Positions 42,581 through 53,183 of a DNA stretch of 64,000 nucleotides are shown piece by piece. Position 1 is the stretch's first letter. The number at the start of each line of letters is the position of its first letter. The DNA comes from Micromussa lordhowensis. Lineage: Eukaryota > Cnidaria > Anthozoa > Scleractinia > Lobophylliidae. The DNA lies in contig OZ026607.1 in assembly GCA_964020085.1 (NCBI GenBank), positions 10,450,132 through 10,514,131 of the forward strand, in the 5' to 3' direction. The notes below the pieces were generated by a model. It was not told where the DNA came from. It searched no databases and saw only the letters and a program-made list of their open reading frames with translations. A program made the translations under genes and the position numbers.

Positions 42581-43815
42581 TGAAAGGAATATAGACTACT
42601 TTTAAGTCATGCCTTTTAAAAAAGTATTTTTAACTAATTTTATTTAAAGGGGCCAGTCAACTGGACTAACATTTACTTTATGCGTTTGTCATTGCTTATG
42701 TCCCTTTGATGCTTTTGGTTGGTCATGTGTATGAGTTTGTATGTGTGGTTGTTTTGGGTACAAAATAATAAAAAGCTTTTTTAGCTTTGCAGTGCATGGA
42801 AACCTATTTAGACTCTTTTCAGGTCTATCACGACTCCGCCTCCTTTTCTGCAACTACAAGGTATGCCTTCTATTACGCCAAAGATTCCTGAAACTGCGGT
42901 TGGAAGTCAAATGGACAGGATTGTTTCGGTTCCTTCCAATCGCAATATTCATGACCCTCTGGAAGTGGCCCACTTTGACCAGTCGGACCGGCCTGACCGA
43001 ACTTCCCCTTTCAAATTTGTCACACTGGTTCGTTTCCCTACTTTTCTTTCTTTCTTTATAAAGGGAATTATGAAAGGGAATAAAAATGATACGAGCCATT
43101 CCTTTTGGTTAGCCAGGTTTGGTAAAAAAAACGTGGGTCCCCAGGACAATGAAAGCACCCAGAGGTCCTTATGAGCTCTTTACGCAACTACCAGCAATCT
43201 TTGCGTGTGTCTACTTTGATAAAGTTCTAACAGCAACAGATGACTGATCACGAGTAATTTGTCGCCGGTGATATTGGAGAATCATTGGACAAGCGACTGC
43301 TGGCAAACCCTTGCTACCTACCTCGTCAAAAGAGTGAATTAGAAAACTTGTCAGGGAAGTGTTCTCTCCTCTGCACAAGGCCAACAAATGTAGGAAGTTT
43401 TGTACTGTATGTGGGCTTAATGTTTTTGTTAATCTGTGCATTGGAATATAAGCTTACAGCTGTACCTCCTAAGCCATGAGGTGACATATGTCCAGCCACG
43501 GTTCCACCTATTTTACAAAATTAAAATCAATTAAAGTAAAACGCAACATAGATTTAACATTGGTTATACAAGTGTCATTTGTATGATCGTTGGGGTTTCC
43601 TTGTGTAATCATAGTAGGTATAAGCTGAATCCCAACCTGTCAGTAATGTCTTTGTGGATCTTCTAAGAAGTCCATTCTTTTCTACAACCTTTTAAAGACT
43701 ACAGTAACATGATAACATGTACACTAGTAAATGGTTTGAACCCAGGAGTATCAGTAGTTCGTATAGTATGATCGTTCGGGTGAGTGTAGTTCTGAGAAGA
43801 ACTGTTGTTAGTGAC
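42581..43815. other. Stretch without supported gene
   Basis: Several overlapping short ORFs in both directions (42741-43480) without domain-like features. I see nothing I can support. Confidence 0.4.
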
Positions 43816-43851
43816 TGACGTTTCGACAACCTATGCGGAAGTCATCTTCAG
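43816..43851 (-). ncRNA. Hammerhead-ribozyme-like motif
   Basis: The minus strand reads CTGAAGA, a variable stem-II segment (TGACTTCCGCATAGGTTGTC) and GAAACGTC. All core blocks except the CUGAUGA U are present. It probably comes from the terminal repeat of a Penelope-type element or retrozyme; no other part is recognised nearby. Confidence 0.4.
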
Positions 43852-43859
43852 AGTCAAAT

Positions 43860-45358
43860 GAATAGTGTTTGTCAGTCGATGATGTTATAAGTTTGGTGCT
43901 TTGAAAGTGATTGGTCACTTTAGCCATGATGGTATTGGCTGAAAGACTCGTGTTAAGTTTGTCATCAGTCATTGGTCAGTTTGGATCCGTCTTTTGTTAG
44001 TCAAATTGCTAGCGTTGAGGTCCGTGTACAGTTAGTCAAATTAAGTCGGTCTGTTAGAAGTCCGTTTGTCGGTTTCGTTTGCGTCGTGAATAAGTCGTTT
44101 GTAAGGCGCCGGTAGCTTAGTCTACCGGCGCTTAGTCTAAGCCGGTAGCTTCGTCTACTTAGTCTTAGTCTAGCTTAATCTGAGCTAACATAGTTTTATA
44201 TTTGTTATAAGGCTGAATTCCCTCAGCCCTCCAAAGTTTTCAATACAGACCGCCAAGGTGGACCGCTCAGGAATTAACCTTGGCAAAGTGCTTTTCCAAT
44301 TCATTGGACAAAATAAAGTAATCAGTTTTTTGTTAAGAAGACATCCTATTTGACAGCATAAATAAATGCATACCATCCCCTGAGCCTGTACTGCAAATGC
44401 ATCAAATTTTCAGCAGATTATAAAGAGACAATGAGCAGGTTTTTGAATCCACACAGACACCTATTTACAAGTAAATAATATTTTCAAAACGAACTTCACG
44501 GAATAAATCTGCGAAGCGCATGTTTAGTAATGTTTAGTAATTTTCCGTTTCACAGTGGGCGTTTGATGTTAGCCTTCCTATCTGCAAGAGTGGTTTTCCC
44601 GTTCTAACACCATTCCATGTGCTACACTAAGTTCAATACTTTTTATCCTGAAACGATTTTGTTGAAAAGGTTTGTGAGTTATTGAATAGTTATCTGAAAA
44701 TATTTAAGAATTCCATGAGATGAATACACTGTTTATCAAATGTGGACTAATTTCTAATGATCAATGTATATATTAACAAGCTTCATGACTACTAGCTCTA
44801 CTGTAATAACACCATGCAAACTGCAAGGAATTTGAGGTACTGATGTGAACAGTTTTGCTTTCAAAGAGTTGTTCAGATGCCTTTGACCTTCCCCTCAACC
44901 ACAAAATTGAAAATTGTCATTTCATGCAAGATAGGGAAATTTAATGTGGTATTTTCCTGAAATATTATTCTGCCTTTTGGTAATTTTCTATCGTTTCAAT
45001 TGTTTGGCTTCCAATTCCAATTCGACAGGTTTCTTTTGCAGGTCACAGGTCACAGGTCACAGGTCATGAAAAATATGCCAAAACGTCATAAAACAGATGA
45101 TGCATAGAAGTGCGTCCCAAGTGTTACTATAACAGCTTTCTTCCGAAAAAACAACGCATGAGGGAAATCAGCTATAGCACTGTAATAAAATGATCCATAG
45201 AAAGCCAAGACTTATTTGTGTCGAAAACATAAATTCTTTGTAGCCTTCCGATATAATATGAAAACGAAAAAGGCTTACACTGATGCTGCGCTTTAATTTT
45301 GACCTGTTTCGGCCCAGGCATCACCAGTCGGGCCTATTAAAGCTGGAAATTTGTATAG
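43860..45358. other. Gene-poor stretch with a simple repeat
   Basis: An AGCTTAGTCTACCGGCG-like short repeat lies at about 44106-44175 and a GGTCACA run at 45040-45066. The rest shows nothing I can support. Confidence 0.4.
45040..45066 (+). repeat. CACAGGT microsatellite
   Basis: Four units of a 7-base repeat. Confidence 0.9.
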
Positions 45359-45466
45359 GTAATCGCATGGGGCCGAGTAAAATTAAGGATTAATGTCACG
45401 CGTGTTTTCGGAAGTTGCTGAAATTACTCGAGTCGCGCAGCGACGAGGGCAATTTCAGCAACTTCC

Positions 45467-45499
<33 letters not shown>

Positions 45500-45514
45500 G
45501 AGGAACCATGTGAC
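45359..45514. repeat. Palindromic MITE-like element
   Basis: AATTAAGGATTAAT ... TTTTCGGAAGTTGCTGAAATT is followed, around a short CG-rich centre, by AATTTCAGCAACTTCCGAAAA and ATTAATCCTTAATT. The match extends weakly to both listed ends. Confidence 0.8.
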
Positions 45515-45771
45515 TACTTGTTTATAATATAAATGAGATTTTACTGTCACGCCAGTAAAATATAGTTAATGGAGCGTGACGTACGTACTCAATGAGCCTT
45601 TCATGGCGGCATCACTTTCTATAGAGCTATTGAGCAGTTGTATTCCAAAGGTCAGCAAACTGTAAGCTTTATTGTTGCTCAAGCTAAAACATTGTAGCTT
45701 TGTTACCTTCAGAACATTATAACGAACGATAGCATTGGTGCAAAGCATTAAAGCACTATTCATGTTTAAGG

Positions 45772-46060
45772 TGTTACACGTGCTAGGGTAAGCTGTTCAC
45801 TAGTACAGCCTTTTCTAGTGGCTTACCAGCAGACGAACGTCTCCATATAAAAGCTCGGTCAACTGTTCAGAGTCCATTTTGAGTTCGTCTAAGCAACGCA
45901 GCAAGTACTGATTGTAAATCTATCGTTTAATTTTCCCTCCCTCCCTCCCTTTGGAGACGAGGTTGGTCATGTATTCCCGTGTAATAAACAAAGGGTCACT
46001 CCTGTGTGGTGCGGTTAAGTCTGCGCAGCGACTTCCCCCAAGCTTGTTGTTTTTTCATCG
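45772..46060 (+). repeat. Possible solo LTR
   Basis: It begins TGTTACACGTGCTAGGG, has a TATA box (CATATAAAAGC at 45844) and an AATAAA at 45983, in the order expected of a Gypsy-type LTR. No partner LTR, primer-binding site or clear end is visible. An ordinary host promoter is the alternative. Confidence 0.3.
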
Positions 46061-46391
46061 CCTTTGAACATCGCTTGCTAACCGATACTCTTGTCCGATC
46101 CAGCACGTGCTGTCTGTCATTCAGCTCGTAGTGCTGGGGAGATAAGTGAGGTTGTTTTGTCACGCTATCGCCGGAAGTCGCATGGGCTAACCAAACGCAA
46201 GGCAGTGTTCCCCCATTAACGCCATCACGAGTTGTTTGTATTTCATTAAGTAGCTCTGGTTCAATTGCAAGTCGCGACGGTTAGCTTACATTCGCTAGGA
46301 ACAACGACATTAAGGGGCAAAATGATTTCTTACTGATCTCGCGCTCTTGCGTAATTTCTAAGGAAGCCATCAAAATGTTCCCGGTAAACCT

Positions 46392-46815
46392 CAATCAATC
46401 ATGAAAACGCACAAATGAGCTGAATGAAGCTTTATTTTGGTACAACTACGGCAAGAGCCATAAAACTCTGAAAAATACACTGACAAGATTTGTGACTAAA
46501 TCTTTAAAGCAAAAATGCTTAAAGTGCTGAAATGTTTCTCGAGAACCAAAACACTGGATGAATATTATTTGCCTCCGCTAAAATAAAATAAATGGAAGTC
46601 AATTGTCGGTTAACACGCACAAACCAGCTGAATCGGGAGCTGAATGTGGTAAGCGTATTTGCTCGACTACGGGAAGACTCCGACAAATATTCTTTATGAT
46701 CGAAGTGACAGAAAGTTCAGCCCCTTGACAATTTTTAATGGGCAAAATGTTTCAAAGTTACTTGGACTCAGAATCCTGGATGATGATTTTCTTGGGAGTT
46801 GACCTCGCTAATGCT
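46392..46815. repeat. Old tandem duplication of about 205 bp
   Basis: Blocks at about 46392 and 46600 share AACACGCACAAA-like, GAGCTGAATG and TACGGGAAGA-like segments in the same order, with considerable divergence. Confidence 0.35.
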
Positions 46816-47057
46816 TGAGCTTTTCTGGGCTGAATTATCACCGGCAATGTTCAACGTGACGCTGCAATTGTTGAAGTTGGCCAGGAGCTGAGGATGGGAA
46901 TGCAGAGGACCTTGCAGGATAAAGTTGACTCAGTACTCCTCTTGACGTAGCAGGACCGCTGTTGTCGATGATATTTGAAATCATTTGCTGCTCTCGCTCA
47001 TCACCAGAATCGTAATAGTAGTTATATAGTTGGCGGTCCCGGCGCACTTTCAAACTC

Positions 47058-47211
47058 ACTTTTCCCAAATCCACAAAATCCAGCGCACTTTTCCAAATCC
47101 ACAAAATCCAGCGCACTTTTCCAAACACAAAATCCAGCGCACTTTTCCAAATCCATATCAAACACAAAATCCAGCGCACTTTTCCAAATCCATGTCAAAC
47201 ACAAAATCCAA
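47058..47211 (+). repeat. Minisatellite next to the left end of element B
   Basis: Five or more units built on AAAATCCAGCGCACTTTTCC, spaced 28-41 bp. The position beside the first gene of element B suggests a subterminal repeat of that element. Confidence 0.8.
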
Positions 47212-47337
47212 TACCAAGGTCAAACACGGAAATCAAATCCATAATTCAGTCAACTTATTCAGTCGGCTGAATCAAACATGGAAAACAGATGTATTTATGA
47301 TGATGGTATCAAAAGCTATGCTTATGGGCATAAAAAT

Positions 47338-47801
47338 TTAATCATTTTTGTCTTCTGCTGTGTCTTTGCTATTTGAATTTTGATTGATTTTTGATTTTTT
47401 GATTGATTCATTGTCTGATTCATTTTCTGATTCATTATCTGATTCACTTTTTGATTCAGTTTCTTCTATAATGACTTGTAATCTTTTGATGTCTCGTTTT
47501 TTGATGTCTAGTTTTTTAATTAATTCATACTTCAAAGTTTTTAGTCTATATTGAAACTCTTGAGCAATATCATGAAACATCAAATAAAATTGTTCACTGT
47601 ATACTTTTTCGAATTTTAATGAATCTGTTATTTTTCCATTTTCATCATTTAAATTATAATCAATTACATTTTTGTAATCTTCAATGGAGTGTTTGTGCAT
47701 TTTGTCGATGATTTCAATTAAACCTAATAAAGTTTCTTTTTCAAAGCTTTCAATTCTTCGTTCATATTTTTTTTAAAATAACCCTCACATATTAAATCCA
47801 T
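47338..47801 (-). CDS. Unknown protein with Ser/Glu-rich tail, frame break in a T8 run
   Basis: The ATG at 47801 (MDLICEGYFKK) follows TATATAATATATACA. The frame shifts in the T8 run at 47767-47774 and then continues YERRIESFEKETLLG to the 120-aa open part (MHKHSIEDYKNVIDYN ...), ending with a repetitive acidic tail (SESDNESENESDNES). No family recognised. It is the outermost gene on this side, in a position where Polintons often have lineage-specific genes. Confidence 0.55.
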
Positions 47802-47828
47802 TGTATATATTATATATTATTTTTTTAA

Positions 47829-47966
47829 ATGGAAATCATATGCGTTCATGATGTCGATCTTTCATTGTGTGACTTTCTCGGAAACCAGATGTTGTACAAC
47901 AGGCGCTTCAGATTGTTATATTGGCCTATTGTTTTATATCACAAGACGATCATACGACTTTTTTAA
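47829..47966 (+). CDS. Small ORF, 45 aa
   Basis: Divergent from the previous gene and 27 bases away. It starts MEIICVHDVDLSLCDF behind a long TATATTATATATT run and ends in a basic hydrophobic tail. No homologue is visible in the window. The start context is the only support. Confidence 0.28.
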   Translation: MEIICVHDVDLSLCDFLGNQMLYNRRFRLLYWPIVLYHKTIIRLF

Positions 47967-48182
47967 CCAATAGAAAGATAGCTACAAACTCACGAGATAA
48001 AAATATTTTTATAAGTTTGTAATTTACCTTGAAGTTTGTAATCTACCTTGTAGTACTCTATCAGAAGGCTCTATCAGAAGATTTTGGAGAAAAGACATCC
48101 TTTAAAGATGCCGTGGTGTTATGACTTCTTTGGATTTTTGCTTGTTGACTTTGAAATATAATCTAGTATAATAGTATATAAA

Positions 48183-48734
48183 ATGAGTTGTGATTCTGTA
48201 TTACATGATGAATTGATAAATATGGAAGAGTGTACTTGTCCTTTTTGTGATCGACTATTAGTAGAAGTTCACAAAGCGGCTGAGTTATGTTGTGGTGATC
48301 AAGATATAGAGATTATTAATGGTATGAATACTTGCATAAATTGTGGTTTAGTTCACAGTTGTGATTATGTCACGGAATACTTTAACTTCTATGATAATAT
48401 GCATAGGATGCGACGGAAATCGGTTTATCATCGGAAATACCATATTCAGAATGTGTTGGATAGTATATCTTTTAAGAATGATGTCTGTTTGACTCATAAA
48501 CAAAGAGAGCAGATCCATAAATTATTTGTTCGGATTGACAGTGTTTTACATAAGGTTGAAAATGGACGTAAACGGATGATAAGTATTATCACACAATTAT
48601 TCAAGATGTTTGGGCTTCCGTACAAAGATATCAGTGTAACGAAGTCGAAGAGGACATTAAAATCTTATGAAAAATATTGGGAAAAGATTCAGTCATTGAT
48701 AGGCGATAGAATTCAGTCGATAGTTAACGTATGA
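48183..48734 (+). CDS. Poxvirus late transcription factor 3 (VLTF3)-like protein
   Basis: 183 aa. N-terminal zinc-ribbon (CPFCDRLL ... CINCGLVHS) followed by the characteristic helical part: NMHRMRRKSVYHRKYHI, GRKRMISIITQLFKM, SKRTLKSYEKYW. The order matches the VLTF3/A2-type late transcription factors of large DNA viruses, also reported in Polintons. It would act in the nucleus on late viral promoters and could recognise the TATA-like motif in front of the genes. It starts 3 bases after AGTATATAA. Element A has no counterpart in the window. It ends tail to tail with the next gene, overlapping it by 11 bases. Confidence 0.65.
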   Translation: MSCDSVLHDELINMEECTCPFCDRLLVEVHKAAELCCGDQDIEIINGMNTCINCGLVHSCDYVTEYFNFYDNMHRMRRKSVYHRKYHIQNVLDSISFKNDVCLTHKQREQIHKLFVRIDSVLHKVENGRKRMISIITQLFKMFGLPYKDISVTKSKRTLKSYEKYWEKIQSLIGDRIQSIVNV

Positions 48735-49215
48735 ATTTTTCATCGTATTTTATCAAATACTTGTCAACAATTGGACTGTTGTCTGTGACGTAATCATCAA
48801 TGTTTTTCATTGTGTTGTAAATATGAGATGAATTGAAATTTCCACTTCTCATCATGTCTTTTATTTCATTCAGCAAATGTTGATAGCTTTGGTGGGCATA
48901 TGTACAATTTTGGATCTTAAGATCAAGGTCTTTATGCTTCATCCAACCCTGAATCAAAAGTGCTGCTGTACTGATTGCGATCAAACTAATGCCGCCAGTT
49001 GCTAGACTGCTAGCGAAACCTCCAGATGCAAATATGATAGATAGTGAGTTACCCAATAGTTTCCATTTTTTGAGGTGTTTCGATGCTTGTTTGTACGCCC
49101 AACACTTTTCATGATATGTACGGTAGTAAGATTTTAATTCTTCAATCTGTTCTTCCGTTAGTTCATCTGAAATATGATTCCAGTTGAATATACTCTTCGT
49201 GGCTCTTTCATATAC
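48724..49215 (-). CDS. Conserved small membrane protein, homologue of 15432-15911
   Basis: The C-terminal 110 aa are open from a TTG at 49056. The frame extends upstream without stop (SIFNWNHISDELTEEQ, CWAYKQASKHLKKWK) and aligns with the other element's protein from its residue 7 onward. No in-frame ATG is present; an ATG at about 49207 is in another frame, so one base may have been lost right after the start. The hydrophobic segment is SGGFASSLATGGISLIAIS. Confidence 0.65.
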   Translation of the reverse strand, partial: VYERATKSIFNWNHISDELTEEQIEELKSYYRTYHEKCWAYKQASKHLKKWKLLGNSLSIIFASGGFASSLATGGISLIAISTAALLIQGWMKHKDLDLKIQNCTYAHQSYQHLLNEIKDMMRSGNFNSSHIYNTMKNIDDYVTDNSPIVDKYLIKYDEKFIR

Positions 49216-49231
49216 ATTGTTTATATATTTT

Positions 49232-49657
49232 TTATATTTTGATTTTTTTGTATACGCAATATATTAATCCGGAAATCTGGCCGCATAATGGAGATCTTTT
49301 AATAAATTTTGGTGTTCTGTTTTTGTGAATGACATAAGTATATCCTCGGTCTAATTGATGATGGTTATAGAATCGGCCGAAAGCATCATGTAGAATGCTA
49401 TGTGAGTGTAATATATCTGACTGATTGAATATTCTTTCGAGGAACTGTGTGAGACATCCATTTCCGGGGCCAATCAGACCGATTTCGTTGTTATTTAGTT
49501 CGAGGACGTCATCTATTGATATGAGTATATCAAAATTATTGAGGTAAAGATATTGATATACTAAAGCTGACTTTAGTATAACATCATTCACCTTTTCGTA
49601 TTTTGGTTTGGTTATTTTAAATAAGCAGTTGACGTATTTGATTGTTTCACTTATCAT
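49232..49657 (-). CDS. Unknown protein with GPGN and HDAFGRF motifs
   Basis: 141 aa, starting MISETIKYVNCLFK behind ATATATG. It contains GLIGPGNGCLTQ and, 28 residues later, HSHSILHDAFGRFYNHH, then DRGYTYVIHK. GPGN plus HD recalls the calcium loop and catalytic pair of PLA2, but the following residues differ from known PLA2s. No homologue in element A is visible. Function unknown. Confidence 0.5.
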   Translation of the reverse strand: MISETIKYVNCLFKITKPKYEKVNDVILKSALVYQYLYLNNFDILISIDDVLELNNNEIGLIGPGNGCLTQFLERIFNQSDILHSHSILHDAFGRFYNHHQLDRGYTYVIHKNRTPKFIKRSPLCGQISGLIYCVYKKIKI

Positions 49658-49753
49658 ATATATGTGTTATATATAAAAATGCGATGGTTCAAGAGTGTAG
49701 ATATTTGATATGAAATGAAGTGTATCCATTTCCATCTAATATTGCGCTACCAT

Positions 49754-52513
49754 TTATGGATGAAGATATTTTATGTAAAATGAACTGAAACGCGAACCTT
49801 CCATAACAGGGTTCTTATTAAATGAAACTAATTTATTTAATTTGAGCTGTATTGAGATGTGATTTGAAATATTTTTGTTGATTGTAATTTTAAAAATTGA
49901 ATTAACACAGAATGGCGTATAAAAATCATTGTATGTTAATAAAATGGAATAAATATTGATATTTTGTATTCTATTATAAATTACAAATTGCGATCCATAT
50001 TTAATATTATCACAATAAATAATTTGATACCAACCATCAAGTTTCAGTTTGAGTATACTAGGATCATTAGATGTCACCTCAAATGGAAATGATATTTGAG
50101 GTTTCCAGTGACTTGATATTTTCAAAACTGGAAATTTAACAATTGATGCATTGTTATGTTTTAAATCATTTGTGTATGTGTAATAATTAATCAACGTATT
50201 TAATTGTTTGTAACTGATGGCATCACTATCATCAACACCATCAGCAACTCCAGTTATTTTGTTTCCTTTCATATCGATTGGAACCTCATATTCAATGGAA
50301 TCGTTGTCATAATGATATAATCGATCCCATAAACCAACAGAGACATTATTAACATTGCCTTTAACACCGTAAACAACAACATAAATGGTAGTTTGAGGAT
50401 CAGTTTTACTTTTCAGCTTAATATCAATATCCAAATCATTGAAACCAGAAGCTAAACCATTGTAGTTAAAATGGATTATGCTTCTTGTCTTAGTACCATC
50501 TATATTTGATTTGGTGGTTATTCCTGATAGAGTACCACTAGTACCCTCAATTTGATCAATAGTAATTCCATCTTCCACATACATTTCAAATTCCATCGTA
50601 TAGTTGCCAGCATCTAAATAGATTAAATCAATTGATAGTCTGGTACTATAATAACCAATGCTTGAATCATAATCAATCTTAAATTCATAAGTCTTTTTGT
50701 TAACCAAATGAAAATCTTTATTCTTAACACCAATTTTGTGAATGTCATCATCATCTTCTTTGAACAGGTCATCATCCATCACCATTTTGAAGACATTTTC
50801 TTGGTCGACCAAATCAATGGAACTTGTTTCAGATTCTTTTATTTTCTTGTCGATTATACCATCTATGATTGTATTACTATTGTTAATAGTAGTATTGACG
50901 AAATTAACGGAAGCTGCATGACTATTATCTGATGGTTTTGGATCTTTGAGATTGATGATACTATGATTAGTCATATTAAGATCACCAGTCATTGCCTCAC
51001 TACCATCTTTTGGAAGCAGATCAGCTTCAGTATTGGCGATGGTGTGAACTAGATAGTCCCTTGTGCTCTTTAACAATTCAAAATTTATTGCTTTATATTT
51101 TATTTTATCATAATTCGGATTTGCTCCATCATCTTCAACAACAGTCTTCAGATCATCAATATCATTATTTCCCATATCCAGATTACCAGTCATAGCTTTA
51201 CTTCCATCTAATTTCAAGACATCAGTAGCAGGCTTTGGTAATTTACTAATTTCAGCATCTACAAAAGCTTTACTGACCAGACTGTTATCATCAAAAAGTC
51301 CATCATAGTAAGGTTCACAGTTTTTGATAGTATTTTGATTTAGATCAAAAAAATTACCATCTTTGTCCACTTTGAGAAATTTTTCATTCAGATATTCTTT
51401 GTTGACAACGCTTCCCAAATCTCTAACTCTAACCTCATAAGCATCATCAACTTTATGATCATTTAAATTTTTCACAGAGAGAATATGATTGTTATCCATG
51501 TCTAAATCACTGGTCATGCTTCTACTACCGTCTCTTGGTAACAATGGTGTTGTATCTACATGGACTTTTGCTATTTCTACATCTACATATGATTTACCAG
51601 CTTTATCATTAATAGCAATATCTTGTCGAATATTTTCAGTGTCGACATATTTTTTATTAGTGGCACTATCTAGATGTATTGGATCACCTAAACCATCAAT
51701 AAGATTACCATTGAGATTCAAATTCTCAAAATAGAGAATCTTATGATTATCTTGGACATCAGGAACATTAAAAAGGGCGTGATCAAAACCAGTCTTTTGT
51801 ACTCCTTTAACACATCTGCTGAAAAAGAGAAACTTGAAATTTGAGTTGCTGGAGCCATAATAACGAAATTGGAGAGTGATGCCAACATCTATTTTAGAAT
51901 TGTTGAAAATTATATACGCTTTAGCATAATTTGAAAACCAATCATGACTGAAATCAGATATTATTGGATCACCTTCAACATTATAAAATAAAAGACGATC
52001 ACTGTCACCATCAGTTACGATATTGGAACCATTATAACCAAAAATTTCAAAAAGAATGGAATAAGTACCTGGATTAATATTGTTTGTCAATTTCACATTA
52101 GAATAAGTAAAACCATCATGAACACCTTGTCGAGATATCTCTAATAAATCTAAATGATTTGTATGGTTGGTGATTGAAATGTTTGATTTAGTTAATTCTG
52201 CTTTATTACCATAATCTTTATAAAAAGTGAAACTTTGTTGTAAATGATAATTTGGAGATGAATGAACTTTTACTTTAGAAATTTCTGAATCAAGATAAGT
52301 TTTATCAGCTTTTTTAGAGTTTTCAGATTCAAAATAAGCTTTTGTTGTAGCGTCATTATCTCCAGTTGGTTCTCCAACATTAGTCAATCGTTTTCCATCA
52401 ATATTATAATTACCATCATCTGTTAACTTGAACCCAACACCGGGAATACCACGCAACCCTTGTTGCGGACTCATTGTTGATGATGAAGATAATAATCCAT
52501 TTGAATAACTCAT
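49754..52513 (-). CDS. Large fibre protein with phage-tail-fibre-like repeats, 919 aa, intact
   Basis: It starts MSYSNGLLSSSS with a short GLRGIPGVG segment. Repeated units such as KAMTGNLDMGNNDI, EAMTGDLNMTNHSI and DATTKAYFESE or SATNKKYVDTE are typical of phage tail fibre shafts. Beta-rich inserts (YHLQQSFTFYKDYG ... FRYYGSSNSNFKFLF) alternate with the shaft. The last about 150 residues (after NNASIVKFPVLK) form a tip unlike that of element A. It is probably the trimeric receptor-binding fibre. The start context is CAATATAGTATAATG. Confidence 0.8.
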   Translation of the reverse strand: MSYSNGLLSSSSTMSPQQGLRGIPGVGFKLTDDGNYNIDGKRLTNVGEPTGDNDATTKAYFESENSKKADKTYLDSEISKVKVHSSPNYHLQQSFTFYKDYGNKAELTKSNISITNHTNHLDLLEISRQGVHDGFTYSNVKLTNNINPGTYSILFEIFGYNGSNIVTDGDSDRLLFYNVEGDPIISDFSHDWFSNYAKAYIIFNNSKIDVGITLQFRYYGSSNSNFKFLFFSRCVKGVQKTGFDHALFNVPDVQDNHKILYFENLNLNGNLIDGLGDPIHLDSATNKKYVDTENIRQDIAINDKAGKSYVDVEIAKVHVDTTPLLPRDGSRSMTSDLDMDNNHILSVKNLNDHKVDDAYEVRVRDLGSVVNKEYLNEKFLKVDKDGNFFDLNQNTIKNCEPYYDGLFDDNSLVSKAFVDAEISKLPKPATDVLKLDGSKAMTGNLDMGNNDIDDLKTVVEDDGANPNYDKIKYKAINFELLKSTRDYLVHTIANTEADLLPKDGSEAMTGDLNMTNHSIINLKDPKPSDNSHAASVNFVNTTINNSNTIIDGIIDKKIKESETSSIDLVDQENVFKMVMDDDLFKEDDDDIHKIGVKNKDFHLVNKKTYEFKIDYDSSIGYYSTRLSIDLIYLDAGNYTMEFEMYVEDGITIDQIEGTSGTLSGITTKSNIDGTKTRSIIHFNYNGLASGFNDLDIDIKLKSKTDPQTTIYVVVYGVKGNVNNVSVGLWDRLYHYDNDSIEYEVPIDMKGNKITGVADGVDDSDAISYKQLNTLINYYTYTNDLKHNNASIVKFPVLKISSHWKPQISFPFEVTSNDPSILKLKLDGWYQIIYCDNIKYGSQFVIYNRIQNINIYSILLTYNDFYTPFCVNSIFKITINKNISNHISIQLKLNKLVSFNKNPVMEGSRFSSFYIKYLHP

Positions 52514-52530
52514 TATACTATATTGGTAGA

Positions 52531-53166
52531 TTAAATTTTTTCATTGAAATTCTTAGTTATAAATTTTCGCGGCTTATCAACGTATATGAAGCTAAATGGT
52601 TCTTCAGTTGCTTTCTCATATGATTCTTTTGGAATGCTATTTTCACGACAAATTAGACTCCTCTCATTAGCACTTGGGAAATCATAAATGGAGAAATGTG
52701 AACAGTTCAATCTTATGTCTTTTGGCGTCTTATAGTAGCTTTGACTCAGATAAATCACACTGCAATTCTTATGTCTCCCTCTGATAAAATAGTCGACCAG
52801 TGGTTTTTGGTTTTTATCACAAACATAATCATCGAATATAACAATTTTTTGTGAGTCAGATTCAAGGTCTTCAACAGGAATAATTTCATCATTTCTTGCT
52901 TCAATAACATCATAACCGACTTCATCACTTATCGGCTGGAATTTCTCCATTAGATTCTGGTACTTGGACTGTTCTAAGTTTTTTGCATAGAGATAAACTT
53001 TATCAAAATACAGCATATTGTAGATCATATGCATTAGTGTATTTGTTTTACCTGAACCGCTTGGACCACAAATCAACACCCGAAAACATTTATTAGGCAT
53101 GAAATCATATAGTTGTTTGAAGTTTGAGACAGTATCGTCTTCAGCATCATAATTTGGTATTCTCAT
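52531..53166 (-). CDS. A32/FtsK-like DNA packaging ATPase
   Basis: 211 aa. Walker A GPSGSGKTN, Walker B IVIFDD, and RGRHKNCSVIYLSQSYY. Same length as 9299-9934 and clearly homologous. It lies 17 bases from the fibre gene start and is transcribed in the same direction. The ATG follows TTAATATACCAAT. Confidence 0.9.
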   Translation of the reverse strand: MRIPNYDAEDDTVSNFKQLYDFMPNKCFRVLICGPSGSGKTNTLMHMIYNMLYFDKVYLYAKNLEQSKYQNLMEKFQPISDEVGYDVIEARNDEIIPVEDLESDSQKIVIFDDYVCDKNQKPLVDYFIRGRHKNCSVIYLSQSYYKTPKDIRLNCSHFSIYDFPSANERSLICRENSIPKESYEKATEEPFSFIYVDKPRKFITKNFNEKI

Positions 53167-53183
53167 ATTGGTATATTAATATA

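Noticed and set aside
42741..43480. Cluster of overlapping short ORFs on both strands
   Set aside because: None has a domain, a convincing start or splice sites; mutual overlap argues for chance.
46838..47179. 113-aa minus-strand ORF with SALDFV repeats
   Set aside because: Its repeat part is the minisatellite at 47058-47211; the remaining segment has no recognisable feature.
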